The notes under the pieces were generated by a model. It had not been told where the DNA came from and did no database searches. It was given only the letters and a program-made list of their open reading frames with translations. From the NCBI GenBank assembly GCA_028564705.1, contig JAPXFQ010002384.1, positions 1 to 64,000 of the forward strand: a stretch of 64,000 bases of DNA, in the 5' to 3' direction. Shown in pieces: positions 11,501 to 22,406 of the stretch. Every line of letters begins with the position of its first letter. Position 1 is the first letter of the stretch. The position numbers and the translations under genes are program-made. The stretch comes from Apricaphanius iberus. Lineage: Eukaryota; Chordata; Actinopteri; Cyprinodontiformes; Aphaniidae.

Positions 11501-14500
11501 TAACCTACATAGTGACCTCTATAGTAACCTATTTAGTGACCTATACAGTACCCTATATGGTAACCTGTATAGTAACCTATATAGGGCACTATATAGTGAA
11601 CCTTATAGTAACCTATATAGTGACCTCTATAGAAACCTATATAGTGACCTCTATTGTGACCTATTAACCTGTATAGTGCCCTCTATAGTAACTGATATAC
11701 TGACCTCTATAGTGACCTCTATAGTAACCCATACAGTGTCCTCTTTAATGACCGATATAGTTTCCTATAAAGTGACTTACATAGTGGCCTAAAATGTGCC
11801 CTCTAAAGTTCCCTCTATAGTAACCTATATTGTGACCTCTATAGTGACCTCTATAGTGACCTCTATGGTAACCTATATAGTGTCGTCTATAGTGTCCTCT
11901 ATAATGACCGATATAGTTTCCCATAAAGTGACTTACATAGTGGGCTACAAAGTGCCCTCTATAGTAACCTATATAGCGGCCTGTATTGTAACCTATATAG
12001 TGACCTCTATACTAATCTATATAGTGACCTCTTTAGTGACCTATATAGTGACCTATATAGTGACCTCTATAATGACCTATATAGTGACCTCTATAGTGAC
12101 TTATATAGTGCCCTCTATAGTGACCTCTATAGTAACTTATACAGTGTCCTCTATAGTGACTTATATAGTGCCCTCTATAGTGACCTATATAGTGACCTCT
12201 ATAGTGACTTATATAGTGCCCTCTACAGTAACCTATACAGTGTTGTCTATTGTAACCTATATAGGGACCCCTTTAGAGGGCACTTATATAGTGCCCTCTA
12301 TAGTAACCTCTACAGTGTCCTCTATTGTAACCTATATAGCGGCCTGTATCGTAACCTATATAGTGACCTCTATACTAATCTATATAGTGACCTCTATAGT
12401 GACTTATATAGTGCACTCTATAGTGACCTATATTGTGACCTCTATAGTAACCTATACAGTGTCCTCTATAATGACCGATATAGTTTCATGCATTTATTTT
12501 TTAAATAATTCTGTTGAAGCATGGATGAAAAGCAATGTCTGACTTTCATTGGTCAACATTTATATAATTTTTATTTATTATTATTTTTGTCAGATTAAAG
12601 TTATTTGTGACCATTATGAGTTTTTCTTTGATTTAATGAAGGGTACCAACAATTTTTTCCACGTCTGTATATAGTGACCTCTATAGTAAGCCATACAGTG
12701 TCCTCTATAATGACCGATATAGTTTCCTATAAAGTGACTTACATAGTGGCCTACATAGTGCCCTCTATAGTGACCTATATAGCGGCCTGTATTGTAACCT
12801 ATATAGCGACCTCTATAGTGACCTATATAGTGCCCTCTATAGTGACCTATATAGTGCCCTCTATAGTGACCTATATAGTGCCCTCTATAGTGACCTATAT
12901 AGTGCCCTCTATAGTGACCTATATAGTGCCCTCTATAGTGACCTATATAGTGCCCTCTATAGTGACCTATATAGTGCCCTCTATAGTGCCCTCTATAGTG
13001 ACCTATATAGTGCCCTCTATAGTGACCTATATAGTGCCCTCTATAGTGCCCTCTATAGTGACCTATATAGTGCCCTCTATAGTGACCTATATAGCGGCCT
13101 GTATTGTAACCTATATAGCGACCTCTATAGTGACCTATATAGTGCCCTCTATAGTGACCTATATAGTGCCCTCTATAGTGACCTATATAGTGCCCTCTAT
13201 AGTGACCTATATAGTGCCCTCTATAGTGACCTATATAGTGCCCTCTATAGTGACCTATATAGTGCCCTCTATAGTAACCTATATAGCGGCCTGTATTGTA
13301 ACCTATATAGTGACCTCTATAGTGACCTATATAGTGCCCTCTATAGTGACCTATATAGTGCCCTCTATAGTAAGCCATACAGTGTCCTCTATAATGACCG
13401 ATATAGTTTCCTATAAAGTGACTTACATAATGGCCTACAAAGTGCCCTCTATAGTAACCTATATAGTGCCCTATATAGTGAAGCACCTTGAATCGCCTTG
13501 TTATTAAAAGTGTTGCAATATTAATAAAGTTTGGCTTTCCTTCTGTTCATTGGTGACGTGACAAGATGTGGCCAGCAGGGGGGGACTAGAACCCTCTGCT
13601 GTTTGGAAAAGAAATCTTTTTTCATGGAGTATCTGTTTTAGCAGAGATAAATCTATCAGCTCATGTTCAGGTGTCCACAGCCTGACATGGAGCACCTGAA
13701 CAGGTGAGGGGTAATGTGACTTTGTCTGTCCTCCAGGGGACTGCTGGCTGCTGGCCGCTATTGGATCTCTGACTCTGAACCAACGGCTGCTCCATCGGGT
13801 GGTTCCTCACGGCCAGAACTTCAACCAGCAGTATGCCGGCATCTTCCACTTCCAGGTGAGACTCCACCTGTCCACAGGCCACACCCACTGACCTTTGTCA
13901 GCGAAAGAAGGCGGGACTCCTGGTGTTGGTGGAGAGAGTTGGATTCAGTGTGTCTCTCTTCCTGTCTGTCCTCAGTTCTGGCAGTTTGGGGAGTGGGTGG
14001 ACGTGGTGATCGACGACCGGCTGCCGGTTAAAGATGGAGAGCTGCTGTTTGTCCACTCAGCTGAAGGGAGCGAGTTCTGGAGCGCCCTGCTGGAGAAGGC
14101 CTACGCCAAGTAAGGACCAGAACCATCCATCTGTTCATCCATCCGTTCATCCATCTGTTCATCCATCCGTTCATCCATCTGTTCATCCATCCGTTCATCC
14201 ATCTGTTCATCCATCCATCCATCCATCCAGCTGTTCATCCATTCATCCATCTGTTCATCCATCCATCTGTTCATCCATCCGTTCATCCATCTGTTCATCC
14301 ATCTGTTCATCCATCCGTTCATCCATCCATCCATCCATCCATCCATCTGTTCATCCATCCGTTCATCCATCTGTTCATCCATCCGTTCATCCATCTGTTC
14401 ATCCATCCGTTCATCCATCTGTTCATCCATCCGTTCATCCATCCATCCATCCATCTGTTCATCCATCCATCCATCCATCTGTTCATCCATTCATCCATCC

Positions 14501-17500
14501 ATCGATCTGTTCATCCATCCATCCATCCATCTGTCCATCCATCCATCCATCTGTTCATCCATCCATCTGTTCATCCATCCATCTGTTCATCCATTCATCT
14601 GTTCATCCATCCATCTGTTCATCCATCTGGTCATCCATTCATCCATCCATCTGTTCCATCTGTTCATCCATCATTCATCTGTTCATCCATCATCCATCTG
14701 TTCATCCATCATCCATCTGTTCATCCATCATCCATCTGTTCATCCATCATCCATCTGTTCATCCATCATCCATCTGTTCATCCATCTGTTCATCCAACAT
14801 TCATCTGTTCATCCATCATCCATCTGTTCATCCATCATTCATCTGTTCATCCATCATCCATCTGTTCATCCATCATCCATCTGTTCATCCATCATCCATC
14901 TGTTCATCCATCATTCATCTGTTCATCCATCTGTTCATCCATCATCCATCTGTTCATCCATCATCCATCCATCTGTTCATCCATCTGTTCATCCATCACC
15001 ACCCTGTTCATCCACATCCATCTGCCATCTGTCATCCTTCATCCATCCATCTGACATCCATCCATCTGTTCATCCATCCATCCATCTGTTCATCCATTCA
15101 TCCATCTGTTCATCCATCTGGTCATCCATCTGTTCATCCATTCATCCATCCATTTATCCATCCATCTGTTCATCCATCCATCCATCCATCCATCTGTTCA
15201 TCCATCTGTTCATCCATCCATCCATCCATCCATCTGTTCATCCATCTGTTCATCCATCCATCCATCCATCCATCTGTTCATCCATCTGTTCATCCATCCA
15301 TCCATCCATCCTGTGTGTCCTTTCCCAGGTTGAATGGCTCGTATGAGGCTTTATCTGGCGGCAGCACCACTGAAGGTTTTGAGGACTTTACTGGTGGCGT
15401 TGCGGAGATGTATGAGCTAAAGAAAGCTCCCAGAGATCTTTACCGGATCATCGGCAAAGCTCTGGAGAGAGGATCACTGCTGGGATGTTCTATAGATGTG
15501 AGTCACTGGACTGTTCCCATCTTCATCCTGTAGAACGGTAGAGACTGCAGAGCCACAGATGCCGTCTCTAAACCGCAGTCCGCCGGGCAATCTTGTAGAA
15601 ACAGACCAAGTCTGAGTGAGTCAGAGGGTATTTGCTTTGGTTTTAGGATAACTCACTGTGCTTCATCCTCAGATAACCAGTGCTTTTGACATGGAGGCCA
15701 TCACCTTCAAGAAGCTGGTGAAAGGCCACGCCTACTCAGTGACTGGCGTCAGACAGGTAAGCTCAGGGTGGGCTCTCATGACAAACTTCTAGCAGCTCAC
15801 TCTCTTGGTGCAGGTCTGATGCGAACAGTCCCTCATCTGGACCACTTTTAACGGTGGCCCAGATGTTACCTTGATGATGATCTTGCTGATGTGTGTTTTC
15901 TCCTGCAGGTAGAGTACCGTGGGCGGCCGGAGCGTCTGATCCGGATCAGGAACCCCTGGGGTCAGGTGGAGTGGACTGGAGCCTGGAGCGACAGGTCAGT
16001 GCTCCACAAAACAGGAAGTACACTCGGGTATTAGTTGGATCTCTAATGGGAATCTCCATGTTCCAGCTCCTCAGAGTGGAACTCCATCGATTCTGCAGAG
16101 AAGGACGAGATGCTGTGTAAGATGGAGGATGGAGAGTTCTGGTAGGTTGGTACCGGGAGTCACCTCCATGTCCCTTAACTCCAGAATGTACCAGAAAGTT
16201 GTTCCTCTGTGTTAGGATGCCTTTCCAGGAGTTTCTGCGTCAGTTCTCTCGTCTGGAGATCTGCAACCTAAGTGCAGACGCCTTGAGTCAGGACACCACC
16301 AGCTTCTGGACCACTGCGACGTATGAGGGCAGCTGGAGGAAAGGCAGTACAGCTGGAGGCTGCAGGAACAACCCCAGTGAGGACAGACACAAGACTTCAG
16401 CTGCACCACTGTCAGAGCTCCACCCCTCATACAACATTTCCCATGATGCCTCTCTGCAGACACATTCTGGATCAACCCTCAGTATAAGATCTCTCTGCTA
16501 GAGGAAGATGATGACCCCGAGGATGACGAGGCCGCCTGCAGCTTCCTTGTGGCCCTGATGCAGAAGGACCGCCGCCGGTACCGCCGTCATGGCCAGGAAA
16601 TGCACACCATCGGCTTCGCCATCTACGAGGTCAGAACTGTTCAGTGTTGGTACATTTCTCCCGAAAACGCTGCGTGAAAACAAACACCTTTAGCTGAGCC
16701 AGGCAGAATGTGGAGATCCTGATCCTGGCCTTGTTTTTAACCAGGAAGCCTTCATCTGATATGGTTGGTGCTCCTTCAAGCCTTTAGCTGGAGCTCATGA
16801 ATTCTTGATCAAAGTAAAGGCTGGTTGCTTGTGTTTGTTTTGGTCGGTGATTGATTGGGTCAGTTATAGTCAGATTAGCTAGAACCAAAGATCAGAACCT
16901 CCTGTAAATCCTGTAGGACCACAATAACTCAATGGCAGTAAAATCCTATCTGGTCACTACAGACAGTTCTGTTGAATGTTTCAGGGATTCTTCTTTCTGT
17001 CTCATTCACAGATTCCTAAGGAGGTCAGTTCCTCGACTCGTATCATTTATTTTGTATTGGGTGTTTTTGGGATCAATGCTGACGGCCTTGCGTCCGGTAA
17101 TCCGGCAGCTGCGAGGTTCTCCGGGCGTCCACATGAAGAAGGATTTCTTTCTGCGCCGCTCTTCCTGTGCTCGCTCTGAGACCTTCATTAACCTGAGAGA
17201 GGTGAGCTCCCGGTTCCGCCTCCCACCCGGAGAGTACCTGATCGTCCCGTCTACGTTTGAACCCTCGAAGGAAGCGGACTTTGTCCTGAGGGTCTTCACC
17301 GAGAAGCAGTCCGAGACCGAGTGAGTCTGTCACAAAGCTGGAGACGGTCTGGCTCTGGTTTTCGGTCTCCTCAGAGTAATTCTCGTGTATCTTCTCAGGG
17401 ACATGGACGATGTCTTGGTGGCAAACCTTTATGAGGAGGTGAGAGATACGGTTGCTGTTTTTAGGAGATGTTCAAGTGTTGGGATGATTTCCTCTTTGTT

Positions 17501-19297
17501 GTTGACAGGAGGAGATCTGTGAGCGTGACATCGACGACTCCTTTAGGTCCATGTTTGCTCAGCTTTCTGGAGACGTGAGTTCAGTTTCAGAAGTTCTCTT
17601 TTAGGCTGCCTGGTCTGAATTTAAAATCCATGAACCTGCAGCTTTGAGCATGCACAGAAACCACCTCAGTATCTGCTCTCTGTTTTCAGGACATGGAGAT
17701 CTCAGTGCGGGAGCTCAGAACCATCCTCAACAGGGTCGTCTCCAAACGTGAGTCTCTGTAAAGTTGCACCAGCAGAAAAAGTCATCCATGTTCATTATTA
17801 TTATTAACCTTTTATTATTTTAAGTGGGACAGTGTAGACTGATTAACATTTTACAAAGACAATGTCAATCTGTCTAATTGTAGACAAAGAGCTCATTTCT
17901 ATTGGTATTTCCATTGCCTCCTGGTATGGGAACTACCTGTGGACTACCAATAGACTAACAATGGACTACCAAAAGTACACAAAAAGACTACAACTGACCT
18001 CCAATCGAAAGCTAATTGACTACAGTAGACCACCATTGGACCAACAATGGGCTACCAATAGACCCAATAGACCACCAATAGACCACCAATGGGTAGTTTG
18101 TAGTCTTCCTCCATTCCAGTTTCGTTTAGAGTCCAACTGCACACTAACGTTCCTCTGGTCTCAGGAGCTCAGGTTCTACTGCCTGAAGACGCTGTTGCTT
18201 TGTGGTTGTCTTTGCAGACCGAGACCTGCAGACTGATGGATTCAGCATGGAGTCTTGCCGGGCCATGGTCAGCCTCCTGGATGTATCCTCCCTCTAAATG
18301 AGAGGCCCAGCTCTGACCCAGCCTGACCGAGGTCAGAACTGGGCCCAGTCAGGGTCAGAGCACATTACTGGGAATGGGTCAGGTAGACCTTAACTGGACC
18401 TCAGAAAGATGGCAGCGCTCGGCTCGGCCTGCTGGAGTTTCAGATCCTCTGGAACAGGATTAAGAAGTGGCTGGTGAGTTGATAGTGGACTGTGGTTCTG
18501 GTTCTGACCCAAACTGCCTCTAATGGGGGTCGGGTTTGTGGACCTGATGAGAGAATGTTGTATTTCAGGGAGTCTTCAGAGAGTTTGATCTGGATAAGTC
18601 TGGCTGCATGAACTCCTACGAGATGCGTCTGGCGCTTGAAAACGGCGGTGAGTTTTATTTGAAGTTTGGGTTGGATCTGGCTTTGGTTCTGACCCGGGTT
18701 CTGCTCTGTCTCCAGGGTTCAAACTGAACAACAAACTGTATCAGATGCTGATTGCTCGATATGCCGACAACGAGATCATCGACTTCGACAACTTCACCTG
18801 CTGCCTGGTCAAACTGGAGACCATGTTCAGTAAGTCCAGAACTCCCACCCTGAGCAACAACAAGCTGGTTCTGTTCGTGTGATTCTGACCTGATCCGGAG
18901 TCTGTTTGACAGGAATCTTCCAGGGCTTGGACAGAGACGGGACTGGAACTGTGGAGATGAACCTTGTGGAGGTACCAGACTCTGTTCTCTTTCTCTTTGC
19001 TTCACTGTTTGGTTCTGGTTGGCCTGGTTTGGTCCAATTAGCTGATATCATGACCTCCTTTCTTCCGACCGATGATTCCCATCTATGAACCGAACACATG
19101 CATAAGGAAACGCCGCCTTCAGGCAAACCTACCAAACAGAACCATCGATCCAGTAAATCATGCATTCAGATCATGAGGTGTAGCCAGCAGGGGGCGCCAG
19201 TGTGTGAATGTAATAAAGCACTGCACAACAACAGGAAGTTAACTGTTGGTCTTTTGTTTCTTCTCTCCAGTGGCTCTTTGTGACCATGTGTGGCTGA
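5539..19297 (+). CDS. Conventional calpain catalytic subunit (CAPN1/2/8 group)
   Basis: Ca2+-dependent cytosolic cysteine protease. Twenty-one coding exons join in phase to 702 aa: 5539-5778, 5856-5925, 13737-13855, 13976-14109, 15329-15497, 15673-15756, 15909-15994, 16067-16141, 16216-16376, 16460-16629, 17012-17023, 17109-17320, 17399-17438, 17509-17574, 17690-17747, 18218-18282, 18405-18473, 18569-18647, 18716-18829, 18913-18971, 19271-19297. The catalytic triad is visible: Cys106 in GDCWLLAA, His263 in KGHAYSVTG, Asn287 in [11 protein letters not shown]2-like domain with an acidic loop ([10 protein letters not shown]) follows, then a penta-EF-hand domain with loops [12 protein letters not shown] and [12 protein letters not shown]. 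The 12-nt exon 11 (IPKE) and the exon sizes match conventional calpains. It ends in WLFVTMCG. The N-terminus and EF hands look closest to CAPN1/CAPN2/CAPN8; CAPN9 and CAPN3 fit less well. The paralogue is not decided. Exons 1-2 lie 7.8 kb from exon 3 across a repeat-filled intron. Confidence 0.95.
5926..10410. other. Calpain intron 2, left part
   Basis: No coding exon was found. The stretch holds AT-rich sequence, short ATG/CAT trinucleotide runs near 9018 and 9137, a GCTAGC-rich patch near 7150, and a SINE-like block at 9840-9985 listed separately. Much of 6340-7500 looks like old transposon debris but no family was recognised. Confidence 0.5.
9840..9985 (-). mobile_element. tRNA-derived SINE fragment
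   Basis: On the minus strand it reads TGTGGCTCAGGTGGCAGG (A-box-like) and then GGTTTGACTCCC (B-box-like), followed by the CCTTGGGCAAGACACTTTACC block. The same block occurs in the copies near 42.4 kb and 63.4 kb. This is the head of a tRNA-derived SINE, not a tRNA gene: no cloverleaf can be completed. The 3' boundary is uncertain. Confidence 0.65.
10415..12485. repeat. Minisatellite, 12/24-bp TATAGTGACCTC unit
   Basis: Tandem array of degenerate 12-bp units such as TATAGTGACCTC and TATAGTAACCTA, with longer blocks recurring inside it. Because the unit is a multiple of three and lacks stops in some frames, long spurious reading frames appear on both strands. It lies wholly inside calpain intron 2. 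Confidence 0.95.
12487..12666 (+). mobile_element. Probable Tc1/mariner end fragment splitting the array
   Basis: Non-repetitive sequence interrupts the minisatellite. It ends in GGGTACCAACAATTTTTTCC followed by ACGTCTGTATA, resembling the terminal sequence of Tc1-like elements. No transposase is present. The assignment rests on this short terminal likeness only. Confidence 0.4.
12667..13485. repeat. Minisatellite, homogeneous 24-bp block
   Basis: The array resumes as nearly uniform 24-bp units (TATAGTGACCTATATAGTGC plus CCTC). A longer segment (AGTAAGCCATACAGTGTCC and its continuation) occurs at about 12687 and again at about 13370, showing higher-order repetition. It is followed at 13480-13545 by a degenerate retroposon tail (GCACCTTGAATCGCCTTG, AATAAAG). 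Confidence 0.93.
14121..15312. repeat. CCATCTGTTCATCCAT minisatellite filling calpain intron 4
   Basis: A mosaic of ATCC tetranucleotides and CTGTTCATCCATCCAT units starts about 12 bp after the exon 4 donor (14110) and ends about 16 bp before the exon 5 acceptor (15328). Almost the whole intron is therefore array. The long [13 protein letters not shown] reading frames here are by-products of the repeat. Confidence 0.95.
17930..18095. repeat. Degenerate CCAATAGACTA repeat in calpain intron 15
   Basis: Loosely repeated words of 10-12 bp (GACTACCAATAGAC, ACCACCAATAGACC) make up this stretch. Copy boundaries are diffuse and no exon is present. Confidence 0.6.
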
Positions 19298-19762
19298 AAC
19301 CTAGAGCGCCCCCCAGAGGATGGCTGAGAAGAGAACAACCAGGCTGAGGACGCTGCTGCTCCGCTGTGCTGCAATGCTACCACAATGCTACGATAATATA
19401 GTGTAGAATTACAATGATACTACAGTTATACTACAGTATGCCGATGTCAGAGAGGAGCCTCTGTCTGATTTAAACATATTTATTCATATTTATTCCTATT
19501 TATCTGGTAATAATCAGAAAGTTTTACTAACATGCATGAATCCAACCAGCTCAGTTCTACCTGTAAGGGCTCACCTGGTCACATGAGATGGTTCATCCAT
19601 CACCAGGTTCTTCTGGAACGCTCTCTCTGATTGGATACTCAGAACAGGAAGATCCAACTGAGAAGGTTCTGGTTCTGGTGTTTAGGTGCAGTCAGAGTCA
19701 ATAACCTGAAGACATGAATGATGTAAGGAAGAGCTGCTCTCAGTTCAGAGTGAAAAACCAAA

Positions 19763-19768
19763 AATAAA
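19763..19768 (+). terminator. Calpain poly(A) signal AATAAA
   Basis: First canonical AATAAA downstream of the calpain stop codon (19295-19297), giving a 3' UTR of roughly 490 bp. The cleavage site is not determined. Confidence 0.55.
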
Positions 19769-19952
19769 GTCGTATTAAATGGTGTCGAGATTGATTAATC
19801 ATTTATTCATTCATACATTTATTAACTCATTCATTCATTTATTCATACATTCATTAATTAACTCATTCATTCATTCATTCACTGCCCTACAGCTGAGCTC
19901 CTCCTGGATTCTTTAACAGATCATAAGAGGACAAAACTGACCCTTAAAACTA

Positions 19953-20115
19953 TGGAGGACCATCCCTGCCAAAACTGACAATAAACAAATAAATGAAAAA
20001 ATTATTTCTGCATTTATTTTTTCTATATTTATTTATTTAAAAATGTATTTCTTAATTTATTTTTTATCCACATTTATGTATTTATTTATAACAAATTTTG
20101 TCAGATGTTCCTCCA
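19953..20115. mobile_element. MITE, TGGAGGACC family, copy A
   Basis: Begins TGGAGGACCATCCCTGCC after a TA dinucleotide and ends with the imperfect reverse complement (ATGTTCCTCCA) followed by TA. The 163-bp interior is TTTATTT-rich. Copies B (37956-38393) and C (left end at 33888) share the terminus and interior. TA flanks suggest a Tc1/mariner-type mobiliser, which is an inference. Confidence 0.6.
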
Positions 20116-20189
20116 TATAAACCAATTCAGACCTGAAGCAGGAGTACATTAAACGATTAGTTATGTGGTAATAGATACATCTAGGGAAT

Positions 20190-20450
20190 AGAGGAGAGGA
20201 GATCCTGGTTATTATTATGCAGATATAAGGAGATCCTGGTTATTATTATGCAGATATAAGGAGATCCTGGTTATTATTATGCAGATATAAGGAGATCCTG
20301 GTTATTATTATGCAGATATAAGGAGATCCTGGTTATTATTATGCAGATATTAGGAGATCCTGGTTATTATTATGCAGATATAAGGAGATCCTGGTTATTA
20401 TTATGCAGATATAAGGAGATCCTGGTTATTATTATGCAGATATTAGGAGC
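20190..20450. repeat. 31-bp tandem repeat, about 8 copies
   Basis: The unit GGAGATCCTGGTTATTATTA followed by TGCAGATATAA repeats nearly perfectly about eight times. It lies between the calpain and mrps28 genes with no open reading frame of interest. Confidence 0.95.
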
Positions 20451-20726
20451 TCCTCTAACATTTCTGAAACATTTAGTAGAACAGGTGAGACTGAGGGCTC
20501 AGTGGTTAAACTAACTCTGATGGACAGGTAAATATCCGCTTTCTCTGATTAAAGAAGGGAAAAAATGATATTATGTTGGTGTTAATGCAACAATATGGGG
20601 GATAAATTGAGATGATATAAACCAAAATGAAGCCAGCAGCTCATAAACAAAACTGACCAGGAATTTCATTGCTGGCTGATTAAAAACAGACATGATGAAC
20701 TTTGATAAAAGAGGATATAGTATGTA

Positions 20727-20742
20727 CCCCCCCCCCCCCCCC
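20727..20742. repeat. Poly(C) tract, 16 nt
   Basis: Homopolymer of C in intergenic DNA. Its length is likely unreliable in assembly. The rest of 20450-21170 holds nothing recognised. Confidence 0.9.
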
Positions 20743-21172
20743 AAGGAGAAGTGGAACAGATGAATGAATGAAGTTCATGTGTAATTTTTCCCCTCACACA
20801 GAAACCATCGTTGTTTAATATTAACGGATGTTTTCTGTAAATATGAAGTATGAAATGAACGGTAACTTTGCAGCTTGGAATAATATTTTATTCTAACTGG
20901 ACGAGTTTTGTTTCTAATATGATCTGGAGGAATCCCACATAAATGGATCAGTAAATGTTTTATGATTCATACAGTGGAATGTTCTCCTTGTAGGACTTTA
21001 GAGTTAATAAAGAACAGTTAGAAGTTTGGGACCAAAGGTTCTGATCGTTGACCCGGATACCTTGTAACGGTTCTGCAGAGATAAACCGGACCCACATTTG
21101 AGACAGAACAGACTTCTCTCAGAAACACTTTAATCAACATTTATAGATTTATTCTGATTATTTAATCCAAAC

Positions 21173-21178
21173 TTTATT
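21173..21178 (-). terminator. mrps28 poly(A) signal
   Basis: TTTATT on the plus strand is AATAAA on the minus strand, about 130 bp past the mrps28 stop codon. Confidence 0.5.
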
Positions 21179-21306
21179 TAAAAACAGATGATGGTTGTGA
21201 TTCTCTCTCTAGTCCAGAACCTCAGAGGTCCAAACCCAGAACCAGGACGGTTTTAGTTCCAGTTCTGGTTGAATTCACAGTTTTAGCTTTAAGCATTGTT
21301 CCAGTT

Positions 21307-21846
21307 TTAGTCCTGTTTCTGGTTCTGGTCCCGTCTGTGGGCCTCCCGGCCCTCCAGCGGAACCAACAGTACCGCCTGGGCCTCCAGCAGGGTGGTGTCG
21401 GTCTTGGCTCCCAGGAACCGGGCGGTGAGCTCCGGGTCCAGGACCTTCAGCCGGACTCTGGAGCCCCGCTGCAGCCTCTCTCCTCCGGCGGCGGGTCTCC
21501 GGCAGACGCAGTGGAACTTCCCTCCGAAGTCGATGTACAAATCGTCCCGGACCACATGGAGGATCTTCCCGACCAGAACCCTGTCTTTGAACGGAACCGC
21601 CTGGAAAAGCGCGGCGAAGCTCTGCTCCTGGCCGGGGATGGAGCCGCTCGGATCGGCCACGGAGCTCTCTCCCTCCCGCTGGAGCTCCGCCTGCCGCTGG
21701 AAGGCCGCCGCGAAGCCGGACCCGGTTGTGGTTCCGTCCCCACAGTCAGAGCTGAAGGGGGTTCGGCTGGAGGAGCAGGGGGAGAACCGGACCATGGACC
21801 GGTACCCAAACCTCAGTCTACACAAGGCCGCCATGTTGTCCTCCAC
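21307..21846 (-). CDS. mrps28: Mitochondrial small ribosomal subunit protein bS1m (MRPS28)
   Basis: Component of the 28S mitoribosomal subunit. The 179-aa frame has a basic, Ser/Arg-rich N-terminal region that fits a mitochondrial import signal. A conserved core follows: [20 protein letters not shown], then [15 protein letters not shown], then [20 protein letters not shown] and [13 protein letters not shown]. Human MRPS28 (187 aa) is recalled with the same core but split over several exons; here the whole coding sequence is one exon with no splice sites needed. Two in-frame ATGs (MEDN and MAAL, 4 codons apart) could start it. It is divergently transcribed from sde2 with about 560 bp between start codons. 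Confidence 0.93.
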   Translation of the reverse strand: MEDNMAALCRLRFGYRSMVRFSPCSSSRTPFSSDCGDGTTTGSGFAAAFQRQAELQREGESSVADPSGSIPGQEQSFAALFQAVPFKDRVLVGKILHVVRDDLYIDFGGKFHCVCRRPAAGGERLQRGSRVRLKVLDPELTARFLGAKTDTTLLEAQAVLLVPLEGREAHRRDQNQKQD

Positions 21847-22406
21847 CAGCGGATAGTGACGACAGCCTTTGACTCTGTTAGGCCACAGCGCCGCCTCACG
21901 GCTGAAGGTGGAACTAGGTCAACTAAAATGGACCAGATATCCTACGTAGAACCCGGTTCTGTTGCGAAATGTTTTAGAATATTCTTATCATATTTTCGCC
22001 TCTTGGGATCCGGGCGTTCTAACAAAACAGCATACCCATCAGAATGAGATACTTTCGGTTAATGCGCATCAGTAAAAAAACGTTTAAAAACACCTTTTGG
22101 TGTTTAAAATCTGTTCAAATCAACTTAAACCATGTATATTTTAGGTTTAGGCATTTAAAAGACTTCTGTGACCTTAGGGTTAGGAAATAAAACTTGTGGC
22201 TTGGTTAAAATTGGTTAGATAACTCCAGTTACGGCAAAAATATATATATAAAAAATAAAATAAAAACTCCAGCTACTCTGATATGCTGTTTTGTCAGAAC
22301 ACCGGTTCCGAGAGCAGCGTTTCCGATCATCTCCACCAGGGGGCGTCAATGAGACACGACATAATAAAGGCCTGCGCCTGCGCAGTGCGCTCAGAGCCAA
22401 AACAAG
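21847..22406. promoter_or_regulatory. Divergent mrps28 / sde2 intergenic promoter region
   Basis: The only DNA between the two divergent start codons. It includes a GCGCCTGCGCAG-like GC-rich patch near 22372-22386, close to sde2, and a terminal-inverted-repeat element at 22012-22304. No TATA box stands out. A shared bidirectional promoter is inferred from geometry alone. Confidence 0.4.
22012..22304. mobile_element. Short element with ~22-bp inverted termini
   Basis: GCGTTCTAACAAAACAGCAT at the left faces ATGCTGTTTTGTCAGAAC at the right as imperfect inverted repeats about 290 bp apart, with AT-rich filler. This is the layout of a MITE. No target duplication was resolved. It sits between the mrps28 and sde2 starts. 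Confidence 0.45.

Noticed and set aside
10415..13485. CACTATAG words resembling the core of a phage T7 promoter, and CRISPR-like regularity of the arrays
   Set aside because: The upstream half of a T7 promoter is missing and there is no reason for one in a fish intron. The arrays are head-to-tail units with no unique spacers.
10420..13507. Long frames of [10 protein letters not shown] type (plus) and [11 protein letters not shown] type (minus)
   Set aside because: By-products of a 12/24-bp unit that is a multiple of three and lacks stops. There are no splice-phase links to calpain exons and the exon 2-3 join is already in frame without them.
14034..15533. 499-codon plus-strand frame running from calpain exon 4 through intron 4 into exon 5
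   Set aside because: The exon 4/5 join (AA|G) is conserved and in frame. The read-through is in a different frame from the calpain protein and consists of repeat.
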